NCBI GenBank assembly: GCA_963969365.1
Contig: OZ017754.1
Coordinates: 806,001-870,000 of the forward strand
Reading direction: 5' to 3'
DNA: 64,000 nucleotides
Origin: Asterochloris sp. CNOR1
Taxonomy: Eukaryota > Chlorophyta > Trebouxiophyceae > Trebouxiales > Trebouxiaceae
Both the position numbers and the translations under genes were made by a program. Below the pieces are notes generated by a model. That model was not told the origin of the DNA. It did no database searches and worked only from the letters and a program-made list of their open reading frames with translations. The stretch's first letter is position 1, and each line of letters opens with the position of its first letter. Of this stretch, positions 47,533 through 59,200 are shown in pieces.

Positions 47533-50500
47533 ATGGCAGCAATGTCTGATGCAGCAGATGTCTTCAACATGGGCCCCCGGACATTGAGGTTCGTTCATAA
47601 TGTCGTTTAAGTGGTCAGATTACGATCTGCCTTGCGCAAAGGTCTTACATCTTGATGTGTCTGAGCATGCAGCATCAGCAGAAAGGCTCTACATGGTGGC
47701 ACAAGGGGCAAGCTCATTGCAGGCATGCAGAAGTCCCTGCCAAAGGAAGCACTAGGCATTGCCCTTATCAAGGGAGGCGGACCAGCCTTTGTGAACTCCA
47801 CAGATATGGATGCAGTATTCAGGTGCTCCTGACATCAGAACAGAAGCAGTGCAGCAGATGTTGATAACACCTGCTGTCCTTAATTTGATGAACTTGCTCT
47901 GTGCAGGCAGGAGAGCTACTTTCAGGTGAGGGGCTTCACCTTGCCCTTGGAGCCACAATGAGGAGATAGCACCACGCCGTATTCAAGTGTGGCCTTGATG
48001 TGTCTACTTGCAGTACCTCTTTGGAGTGAATGAAGAGGACTGCTATGGAGCTCTGGACCTGCACTCTCGCAAATCGTTCCTGTTTGTGCCCAAGCTGCCA
48101 GACAGCTACGCGACATGGATGGGTCCCATGGCGGTGAGTGACTCACTAGTCGCTTGCAAGCGGCTATCCTCAGAGGCTGTCGAGCAGTTGGCATGCACCT
48201 GCCCACATCATGGGAAGCACATGGGTTGGCTGCGCTGCATGCTGCGAGGGCATGCCGCCTGCTGTCTGCTTTAGTCGCCCTGTTTGCTCACTGCTGAAGG
48301 GGAGCCTGCGCCTCAAAGTTTGGCCCCAGGCAGACGCTGCCGGCCTGTACTGATGTACTGATGCCTCTCCCAGTCAGAGTGCACCTTTCTTGCAGAGTCT
48401 GGAAGAGCTCAGCGCAAAATACGCTGTGAACGAGGTGCACTATGTTGATGAGATGGCTGGAGTGCTGGCGGGCCTGAAGCCAGTGTGCCTGCACGTTCTG
48501 GAGGGCGTCAATTCTGACAGGTGGAATTGCCAGCATACTGGTCAAACGAAAGCTGATGGCAGGAGAAATTGTCTGTTGCGGTCTTGCATTCAAGCTGAAC
48601 AGCATGCGCTCTTGTCCTGGAGTTTTTGCTGCCAGATATTGGTGCTGACAGATAGCGTCTGCCTGCACCATCACTCCTGGGCTGTCTCTGAGGTCAGGAT
48701 CCGCAGCTGGAGCCTAGACGATGCTGAGCGGACCGGTGCTGTGCCTGCAGTGACCGCAATGTCGAGCCTGCCAGCTTTGAGGGAATGGAGGAGAGCTTCA
48801 CTGTGGAGCGCCAGGCTCTCTTCCCTGTCCTTCAGGAGTGCCGAGTGGTGAGTTGGGGTGGCAGGTGCGGTGCGCACACCATGCTTACATACCTGGTTCT
48901 GTGACACGCCTGCTTGACGAGTCTCAGCTGCATGAAAGACGCAGCTGTGCTGCACAGCAGTTTTCAGGGCGGGCCCTGACTTGCCTACCTCTACAATGCC
49001 CCAGGCCAGGCGGGGCGGCATGCATGCAGGCGTTCTGGCGGCGTTGCTGTCACCCTGTCCCTGCTGGCCAGGTGCCTGTCCCGTCTCGCCCCTGTGATCA
49101 GGCGGCTCAGCTGTCGGCGTGCTGCCCATGCTGCATGAAGTGGCATGCCAGGGAGCTCTGCTGTGATCTCAAAGCTGTAGCCAGCTGGCAGTGGCCTGCT
49201 GCGATGCTCCTCAGCTGGCCAGCTCCCACCAAGCAGGCAGGTCAGCTGCCATAACCACCTATGTGTGCAGATCAAGACAAAGGAGGAGCTGGCTGTTATG
49301 CGCTATGCCAACCGGGTGGCCTCTGCAGCCCATGTGCAGGTGAGCTCTGATGTGCATCGGCAACCCCTGCCGACCAGCCACCATGCCTTCCTGCAGCCTG
49401 AATGAGCTGGGGCCAGCTTGCAGATTGGCCATTTATAACATGCAGAGCCTGTGACAGCTGCAGCTTGTGCAAGGCAACCTCCCTGCTCAGCATTCAGCTG
49501 ACAGTCGGGCTTGTCAAGCCAGATGACGTGTGCTGCGCACGCAGTTGGGCAGCAAGCTGCCCTGGTTTGCTGTGTCTGGTGTCTGAGAGGTGTCCGGACT
49601 CTGCTGCAGGTGATGCGCAACATCAAGCCTGACCTCATGGAATACGTCGCAGGCAAGCTGCAGTTCTAGATCAGTATTGGCTCCTACAGCAGATGTGCTG
49701 CCTCTGCATAGCGACCGTCCATTGTCTTGTCACTCACTATGTTTGCCGTGCTGCTACAGAGGCCCAGTTTCTATCTGCCTGCTACTCCACAGGAGGCAGT
49801 CGACATGCACCTTATACCCCAATCTGTGCCAGTGGGCCCAATGGTGAGAGGCCACTCAAATCTATCTGAAGACCCTTTTTCAGCATTCAAGTCGCTTGAA
49901 GGAGGCTCGGCTCTCTGCATTGCAGGCGCCATTCTCCATTATGGCCATGCAGGGCATCCAAATGGTAGGCTGCTTGGCTGCTTCCACAGCTTGCTGACCT
50001 GCTTGATGGCACACAAGGCGGTCCTGGTGCGCAAAAAAATGATGCTGCAGATCGGCAGATACAGCAGGGGGACATGTTGCTGTTTGACATGGGTTGTGAG
50101 TACTACGGGTGAGTACTCTGACATGCAGTTGGCCAGACAATCTACTCTGGGTGGCCCAACATCCAATGCCACAGCATGCCACCCGCATGCTGTTTGCACC
50201 ACTGTTCTGAAGCACTGTGCACCTATGCACCCATGCCCTCACTTAATCATCTTCTCTACCAAGCAGACTGCAGTAACAAGCTGGAGCGGCTGAGTGGGAA
50301 CCTCCTCCATCCATGTGCAGGTATGACTCAGACATCACCTGCTCATACCCGATCAGTGGCCATTTCACTGAGGACCAGCGCACCATCTACCAGGGGGTGC
50401 TGAATGCGCACCAGGCAGTCATCAAGGCTATGAAGCCTGGCGTGGCCTGGCCGGTGAGGCCTGTGCATGGTTGTCAACCAGAACAACTGCCCCTGCCTGC

Positions 50501-52356
50501 ACGGCAGCCCGCCAGAATATCACGGAGCTGCTGAGCACATGGGCACGCCTAGTGAGGTGGGAGGTAGGAGGTATGTTGATCGTGCAGTTACAAGTGATGC
50601 GAGCTGGTGCACCCCCTGCTGGTCAGTGCATGCTGGTGCTGGGGCCGCCAGGCAGAATGGCGTCAGCTCCTACCAGGATGCTGCTCTGTGGGTGGGCAGC
50701 CTGCCCAGCCCATCCTGCCTGGATGACACAGGAGCTCTGTGCACTGCACTGCTGACCAGTAACACGAGCCAGTGGTTGCAGTGAGGGATGCACAGGGGCT
50801 ACTGTGTAAGAGCAGCTGAGGCCCTGCAAGACTCTTCCCACTATGAGGCTGGCTGCTCTGCAGAGGGCCTAATGCAGGCTGGCTGCCATCTGGCTCAGCG
50901 CTTCAAACGAGCCCCAATGCATGCCTCACCTCTTCCCTGCTGCGTGCCACCATCATCATCAACATCTCCTTGCTGGTAGTGTGTGAAGTGCTTCAGCATT
51001 GATGATGGCTCCCAGCACCTACTTCCCTCTGTGTGCAGGACATGCATCTGCTGGCTGAGCGCCAGATTCTTGCAGCGCTCACCAAGGGGGGCTGGGTGCA
51101 GGGAGATGTGGAGGACATGATGGAACACAGGCTGTGTGCCTTATTCATGCCACATGGTGAGGCAGGGAATGACACATCTCAGCCTTCAAGCACATGCATG
51201 TGACGGCTGATCACACCATGTGATGGGGGAGGCATGCAGCACTCAGCCTGTATGTGCTGCAGACCAGGCTACTTCACTTGCAAAGCAGCCATGTGTGTTC
51301 CTGGCCTGGCAGGCGGGCCGTTGTACTCTGGGAGGGCAGATGACCTCATCGGCTGTCACTATGTGTGGCTCCTCCTCTCGGCCATGCACGCGACCAATGC
51401 TGCGTTTGTTGGATCCAGCGAGCCATGCATGCATGCAAGCAGCAGCAATGCAGCTTTGAATGCCCTGCAGGGCTGGGACACCTGCTGGGCCTGGACACCC
51501 ACGATGTGGGCGGCTATACTGCCCTCACACCCAAGCGCAGCAACCAGCCAGGTCTACGATCTCTCAGGACTGCACGGTGAGTGCCTTGCATGGCATGTCT
51601 GAGCCAGTGCAATGGTCACCACAGCTGTCAGCCAGCCGCGTAAGTCTGCAGCAATGTGGGCCCCAAGGACTTGTGCCCTAGAACCTAGTGCCCTAAAATG
51701 CATACATGGCTACATCAGCGCTCTTGAGGACTGGCAGCTGCACAGTAAAGCACTGACTGATAAGGCTGAGACAGCTGTTCATTGCTGGCTGTTACTGACC
51801 TGCAGAGTGCTGGAAGAGAACATGGTGATCACAGTTGAGCCTGGGTGCTATTTCAACAGATTCCTGCTGGAGCCTGCCTTCCAGGATCCACAGCTGGCCA
51901 AATTTCTGCGGCCTGAGCGCATCAGCCAGTTCTGGGTGAGGTTCCCATGTCCCTGCACGAGTTCAGCACCTCCTTCTGTTGTGTGCAGCTGTCATGCTGC
52001 AACTGCTGCTCCAGTCTCTGCACTCAGCATGAGATGCTGAGCAAACACCAGCTGCATAGTGGCATGACTTGCGGCTGACAGTTTCCTGTGGTCTGCAAAT
52101 GTCTGTTGCAATGCAGGGCTTTGGTGGCGTCAGGTTGGAAGATGATGTCGTAGTGACGGCCCAGGGATCTGAAAGCATGACCGACGTGCCGCGCAGCATC
52201 AAGGATGTCGAAGCAGCGATGGCAGGTGGGTGGCCGGTGCAGCTGGTGCAATGGCTAAATCCCTCCCGGCATGATGCTGACACACATGTACTGTCTGCAG
52301 GGGCGCCCTGGCCTGGGGCAGATCAGCAGAAGGCAATGCTGTTGAATGGGCACTGA
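47533..52356 (+). CDS. PEPD: Prolidase (Xaa-Pro dipeptidase, M24B)
   Basis: Metallopeptidase that splits X-Pro dipeptides and frees proline. Seventeen exons, all phase-consistent: 47533-47588, 47673-47822, 47907-47925, 48014-48133, 48396-48520, 48751-48847, 49271-49339, 49610-49652, 49760-49843, 49926-49964, 50051-50108, 50321-50453, 51039-51156, 51471-51576, 51806-51935, 52117-52225, 52301-52356; 1512 nt, about 503 aa (human about 493). Start [18 protein letters not shown] fits the family N-terminus. RQESYFQYLFGV, ATWMG and HYVDEMA mark the N-terminal domain. Metal ligands are visible: [38 protein letters not shown] and RLEDDVVVT. Exon 3 is a 19-base microexon. The intron after 49652 has a GC donor (GCAG|GCAAGC), confirmed by phase and by the restored [20 protein letters not shown] segment. 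It is followed, in the same orientation, by proline dehydrogenase. No targeting peptide; probably cytosolic. Confidence 0.95.
47907..47925 (+). other. 19-base microexon of prolidase
   Basis: Bases 47907-47925 encode the conserved R-QESYFQ segment (first base completes an Arg codon). They are bordered by TGCAG on the left and GTGAGG on the right. The neighbouring exons need exactly this piece to keep the frame and the family alignment. Confidence 0.85.
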
Positions 52357-53286
52357 GGTTGGAGGTGCCCAGTCAGTAGGGGTAGCGGTCTGACCACTAT
52401 GATGCACATCACGGCCAAGTGGGCGCTCGACCTGCCTTGTGATTCTATGTACTTTTTGATGTTCAGTTATCACAACTAGACTTGTGGTCTGCTCGAAAGT
52501 CATTTAGGTGAGAAAAAGCTGCACAATGCTGTAAGCACAATAATCCTCTGTCCATGGCTTGTCCGTCTAAGACTTGACTCAGGTGCCATCTTTGACTTCA
52601 GGCAATAGAAAGCAGCACTCTGTCCTGCTGAGGACCCAGGGCAGATTGGCTGCGCAGCACGGGCTGTGGCAGCAAGATCGAGTACCCATCCTGTGAGTGG
52701 AGCACTCACACAACACCGCAAGCGGGCTGGACGTCGTCTTCCACCGAGAGCCAAGAGGTCCCCGCAAATAGAAGTCTGCACCCAAGCCAATCACCTACAG
52801 GGTGAGATTGTTGTGCGCAAGAGTCCAGTTTTGCCAGCTTGCACGATGTTGGGCCTGCGGCCCGCCTTGCTGGTGCTGACGAGCATAAGACAGCTAGACT
52901 CCCTAGGAGGTCGTTCGCGAGCACGCAGTACATAAGGCTGGGCCTCAGCTTCTGGCACTTATGAAAGTGGGGCACAGAATGGTTTTGCTGAGCCCCTGGG
53001 AGCCCTGCTGTGCGCCGCTGTCCCTCAGCACCACCTGTTCCATAGTGGGCAGCCGTTCTGAGGCTTGATCAGCATGACAGACCGCTTTGGTGATAAGGTC
53101 ACAGCTGATGTGTCCAGCCTGTACAACTCGACCTGCTGCCTGCCTGCACAATGAAGCACAGCAATTATGCTGTTCCGCTGTCCCAATCCCCCTTTTCAAT
53201 ACATGATTGTGAAGGAGATCTTGCGGAGGTATCTATCTGCAATGCTAAAGCCTTCACTCATAAAGGTTACTGACTGCCTGCAGGTA
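52357..53286. other. Prolidase 3' UTR and proline dehydrogenase upstream region
   Basis: About 930 bases between two co-oriented genes. Prolidase has a TGTAA signal at 52530-52534. Minus-strand frames such as 52500-52790 have no motif or exon context. An in-frame ATG at 53167 would extend the proline dehydrogenase start, but I prefer 53287. Confidence 0.45.
52530..52534 (+). terminator. Putative polyadenylation signal TGTAA of prolidase
   Basis: TGTAA, the usual signal in green algae, lies 174 bases after the stop codon. The motif is short and could occur by chance. Confidence 0.4.
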
Positions 53287-56200
53287 ATGGCACTGGGCCG
53301 TCAAGGCCTTGCCCAGTTCGCATCCAAGTTCAGCTCCACAGCCTACAAGAGCGCTTCTGAGCGCGTGACCCTTACACCAGTCGCGGCCGCTGCAGTCGCT
53401 GTCTGCTCAGGCGCCCCTTTCCAGCCTGCGTGGCAGTGCCTGGCTCATGCCCAGCCCTCAACTGCCCAGGTTTTTCCAGCAGGGCAGCATGCGGCCTTTG
53501 TAGCACCTTCCTACACGGTGAGCCGCTTGCAAACGCCCCCAAGGTTTAGGAAACGCACACTGCCTTGCTTGGTGGGCCAATCACATGAGTGGCCATGAGG
53601 CCTGTTTTACTCAGCAAGCATGGACACCTGGCTCCACACAGGCACCTTCAGGCGTGACTGCCCACAAACTTGCCAATTTGACTGGTTTTCTCCTTGCATG
53701 AGGGTGCCAGCAGCCTGCTTATCCCATACACATTGTGCCTCAATAGCCTGGCCAGAGCTGAAAGAAATGGCCCCTGACCAGCCTGCTTTGTGGCGTTGGT
53801 TGCTGCCCTACCGCTGAACAGGTCACCTGCCTGCCTGCCTTCGCATTGTTGGCTGCCCCCTAGGCACTTGAGGTGGTGCATGAGTTCGAGTGCACCACTT
53901 CTGCAGCCAACTAGGCTCACCAGTCAGCATGAAACTCCTCAGACCAGTGCCTGGTGGCCTGCAATCTGCAGCCTCAGCCACTGCTGGGCGGCCGAGGCGC
54001 CCATGACACCCCCAAGGCTTCTGGCCACAGCCCGAGGTCACCCAGACAGGCTGCTACAGAGTTGTATCCTGTGCCACTCTGCTTGCAGTTTGCAGCCTCG
54101 GCTGCTGCCCAGGCTGCAGAGGCGGTCTATGAGCCCCCAGAGGCCTCCGGCTTCACCCGCGACCCCTTGCAGCAGCCGGAGCTCAAGAATGAGCCCCCTC
54201 CTGACAAGCGCCAGCGCAAGCCCTTCATGCCACTGGATTTCAATGACTTCCAGGAGGCCGCAGTGTCTAAGAAGAGCTGGGAGCTGGTGCGGTCCTGGGG
54301 GGTGTTCACCGTCTGCCAGGTGAGTTGCCGTGTGCCAGAGCTGGCACCAGAAAAATGCGGTTGAGCATGCCGGCAGTCGCAGGGCAGTGTTTAGGCTGGG
54401 AGCAGGGGCAAGCCCTGGACAGGCTGCCCAGGCATCGCGGCTTTCTCAGTGCAGCTGTGGGCACAGGGGTTTCAAGCACTGAGAAAGCAGACCCAACCTC
54501 ACCATGTAGAGGGGGTATCATGTGCCTCTGCGACAGTTGAGTCCACCCTTGGCAGCCTGGTTGCACCAGGTCCCTGACCTTGGCTCCCGCCTTTGTCTGC
54601 GGCTGAGTTACCTGTGCTGGTGCTGCCTGCAGATCCAGCCACTGGTGAAGCATGCCGACTCCGTGCTCAGCCTGTCCAAGAGGATTGTGGGCTCCACCCT
54701 AGTCAACTTTGGGGTGAAGCACACCTTTTTTGCACACTTCTGCGCCGGTGAGCCCTGCATACCACCATGACTGTCTAGAGCTCTGTTCTGTTACATGCAC
54801 TCTGCAGCACATTGCTTGGGTGCCATCTGGCCTCTGGTGCAGACAGGCATTGCTGCTCCACTTAGTTGTGTGCATCGCACATCTTGTGAGCAGTCTCAAG
54901 ATGGCAATGTCACCTGGCTGCTGCCAGCTCTGGCTGCACAGCGCCTGTCTACTCTGCCCACACCACCTGGGGGGTTGCGCTCCCTGCCACAGAGCCCGCC
55001 TTATATGCCCTGCCACCCCGTTGTTGCTGGCCACACAAAGCCGGTGCTGTTGCGCACTATCTTGCTTCCTCGGGTGCAGGCGAGGATGGTGACAACATCC
55101 AGCCCAAGCTGCAGATGCTGCACTCCAATGGGATTGGTGGGATCCTGGACTACGCTGCAGAGGACGATGTGGGTGCAGAGGAAGGGCCAGCTTCGCGGTC
55201 CCAGCCCCATGACTCTGTCATTGCCAGGTATGCCAGTCATCTGAAGCACCTCTTGGACTGCAATTGGGCTCCCTGCTCCGATACTCTTAATGCTGCAGCC
55301 GGTGCGCCTGGAGCGCCCTGCGCCGCGGCACTGCCTTTGTAGCGCACTGCCTAATCCACTAGCAAGCCTGCAGTGGTGGATCCACCTGCCTGGGAGCACA
55401 GGTGCAGGCTGGCTTGTGTGCCATGGCAGTCAGAGTGTGGCTGTCAGCAAGTGTGATGCCTGCAGCCATTGCATCTGTCCCATGCAGCTTGCTCTTCTGC
55501 TGTCCTCAAGCTGCTGGACTCTGTCATTGCCAGCTTGCAGCTGCTGAGCTGCAGCCAGCTCAGTTGGCCCCCAGAAACATCTAGTTTCGGCATGCTGCTT
55601 ACTTATTGCATTGCCGTGTATGGCCCTTGTAGCCACTGGTCTGCAGGTGGCACCCTGTCAGTTATCATGCAAACTCAGGCCGCCTTGCCTGGTATCCACA
55701 CACTCCTGTCGCTGCTGCTGTGCCTCCTGTAGCAATTGCCTTACACAGCCCTCACTGACAGGCTACAGGCATGATGCATGTGGAAGAAAAGACATCACCC
55801 TCCGCCCCTATACGTGCTGCTGCCTCAGCATTCCCTTCACCTGTTGCTGCCTGACTGTGCAGGACCTTTGACTATGGCAGCGAGGCGGACTGCGATGCCC
55901 ACATGCGCATCTTCATGAAGAGCATTGAGGCAGCCGCCAACGCACCCGGCCAAGGCTTCGCTGCCATCAAGGTCAGCATGCTAGCAAGGACATAGCTGTA
56001 AGGTGGCTGCCAGTGCCTATGTCATGGTTGCAAAGCTGTGCAGATCGCTGGAGATGCACATAGGTGCCGTGCAGACTTGGTGCTGCAGTTTTCTGCCGAG
56101 CTGAAGTGATGCGCTTGGCCACTTCCAGCCAGGGCTTTGCTGCCATTGTCTCAGTCATCATGCTTTCCAGCACATGCTGCCTAGCCTCAGTACAGCAGAC

Positions 56201-59200
56201 GGCCTGGCACAAGCATGCTCCCTTGAGGCCTTCAGTCCCTGAGATGGAGCCTCTGCTACTCTATTGGGGCACAGCCCCTGTAGTGTTGCAGTGAACACTG
56301 AGCCCTGACCTGCATGTGGTCGCCTGCAGGTGACAGCACTGGGCAACCCTAAGCTGCTTGAGCGTGTATCCTCCGGCCTGGTGGCCATCCGAAACCTGTT
56401 CAGCCAGTTTGACAGTGACATGAACAACGTCATCACCCGCGAGGAGTTCAAGTCGGTGAGGCTCTGCAAAGTGGTCCCACAGTTCCTGCTGCTGTTTAAA
56501 AGGACGCCTCAACAAGCCAGCAGGCAGTCTGATCATGCAGCAGTGGTGGAGCACGCACCATTCATGGCTTCTGTCAGCAGCTGGGGAGTCTGGGTGCATG
56601 CGCCTGTGCGGCTGCTGTCCTCTGGTCCCTGGTTCCTGGCGCTGAGCTTGGATGGGCAGCTGTTGCAATGCTGGTGTACCGTCACTTTTCTGGATTGCCT
56701 GGTTTCTGAAGCTGCAGTCACAAACGCAGCTGTGTGCAGATGCGTGACCATTATGATACTGTGCAGTACCACCCTGATGGTGGGCACTTGACACGCAGGT
56801 GTATGAGCAGCTGTTTTCAGACGCCACCGAGGAGCGCATTGAGAAGCTGTTTGACTACCTGGACTGCGACCACAGCGGGTACGTTGACTACCTCTCCTGG
56901 AGCCGGGCAGTCAAGCTCGAGGTGAGTGGGTGGTGACTCAAGTGGACGGTGTTGATGCATGTGCACGAGCCGGGCAGTCAAGCTCGAGGTGAGTGGGTGG
57001 TGACTCAAGTGGACAGCGCTGGTGCATGTGCACGAGGCCTTTTAAAGCAATTGGTGCTGCAGTGTTTGAGGCACTGCCAGACTGCCTCTGCACTCTGCAG
57101 CTGTGTTCGACTGGACACCAGGCGTGGCAAGCTTTCCACCCCTGCTTCAATGATGTGGAGACTTGGCCCAGAAACTTGGCGCCGCCTGTGGCCTTCAGAT
57201 CTTGGCTTATAAGAGTGCCTGTGCCTGTAGGACATCCCCAACATCATCAAGCACTGCCGCGCTCCTGGCCCGCTGTACTTGAGCAGCCTTAGCGAGCAGG
57301 AGCTCAAGCTGCTGAGCAACATGATGCAGAGGCTGCACAATGTGGCTGAGACTGCCGCTAAGGTGATCGGGAGTACCTTGACAAATGCTGGGGCTAGCTT
57401 GGTTGACTCATGAATTGTGTGCAATCGTGTGGCGGTGCTAGCCCATAGGGTGGCCTGTGAACTTGTTGGCTGCTTCTGAGTTGTCTAGAGGCCCTCAATC
57501 TAGTCACCACACCTTGGGCAGCTTGGCTTGCTGTGCTGCACTGGCTGGTGAAATCAGCAGTGCTTAGCCCTCGCAAAATCCTGCTGCAGAAAAATGTACG
57601 TTTGATGGTGGACGCTGAGCACAGCTACTTCCAGCCGGCCATTGACCACGCAGTGGTGGAGCTGCAGCGCAAGTTCAACCACGAGGTCCCTGTCATCCTC
57701 AACACTTACCAGTGCTACCTGAGGGTGAGTGTGAGACCCTGACTTGCCACCACTGTGGGGGCTCTGATGGAGGCATGCCTAGCTAATGTGTGGAGTGCCA
57801 GGCTGCTCTCCCTCAGTCAGGTGCTATGTCAGCTCTACAGCAGCAGCTGTCGGCTGGTGTATTCCGGGTGTCTGGGGAGCAACGTGCAGCAGACCACACT
57901 GCTTGGCCATTGCTACCTTGTCCCATCCTTGAGGTCCTTGCCTCTACCCTGCAGGAGCCATGCGGAGCACTTGTGTCTGGGGCCCCTCTGACTTCCTCCT
58001 TTGCCCACAACCTGTTGGCTCTATTCTCACTTGCCACTTCAGCAGGATGTAGGGATGCTGCATCCCGGAGTCTGCAGCACAGCCCACCTCGTACTAATGT
58101 GTGCCCCGGCCGTGCTGCAGGACTCCGGCGACCGCCTGATGCTGGACATCGAGCGCAGCCGCCGTGAGCACTGGAAGTTTGGTGCCAAGCTGGTGCGGGG
58201 AGCCTACATGTACCTGGAGAAGGCTCGTGCAGATGAGCTGGGCTACCCCTCCCCCGTGTGGGACTCGCTGGAGCAGACCCACGCCAACTACAACAGGTGG
58301 GGAGTGCTGCCTCCCTTATTTGCTCCCTCAGCTGTTGTCCTGCCCAGCAGCCATGCAGGGTGCAGCCTGAGGTGTGGCAGACTCGTCCATTTGCTCTCTG
58401 GAAGCCCTTGCATGCATGCATTCCGCAGGCGTTGACCATCAGCATGGGCGGCAGCTACCCCTTCAGCAAGCTGCTCACAGGGGAAGCTCTCACACCCCCT
58501 GGCAAGCTCGCAGACTCAAGCTACCTCATGCAGGTGCACTGACAAGTTGCTGATCACATCCAAGGCTGCAGCAGCTGTCGCTCTTTAGAGCCAGAGCTCA
58601 CATACTTGGAAGGTCCCACAGACCCTCGCCTCATCTGCGCTGCATTGACGATTTGGTAACTATTACTAGCCGACGCTGAGCAAATGCTGAACGACAGCTG
58701 CTTGCAGAGAACCCCGCTCTCAATGAGCAACCTTTTAGGCATAATCTACCACCTGCAGGTGCATAGACGAGCTTGTGACCATCAGTAAGGGCGAGGGAGC
58801 GGAGGTCATGATCGCCACCCACAACCAGCGCAGCATAGAGCGTGCAGTCGCGCTCATGAACGAGCTGGATGTGGAGGCCAACCAGATTGGCGTGTACTTT
58901 GGGCAGCTGCTGGGCATGGCTGACCACCTGACCTTCATCCTCGGGCGTAACGGCTACCGGGTGAGTCCACTTGTCTGAGGCGCCGGCTGTTCTTCGAGAA
59001 GGCCAGACCAGCAGCGCTGACGTTGTGGCCTTCATCCTGAGGCACCCTAGAATGAGAGGGGTGCTGGGTCTGCCGAACTGGAAGACCAGGCCTTTGACCT
59101 GCTACTATTCATCCTGTGGGGCAGCGCCACAGTTGGGCCTGTTACCTGCACTCATACCAGGCTCCGGCTTGGCTGGTGCATTGGGGCTTGTGCTCAGTGG

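Noticed and set aside
53167-53286. Upstream ATG that would extend proline dehydrogenase by 40 residues
   Set aside because: The extension does not look like a targeting peptide, while the segment from 53287 does. Not excluded.
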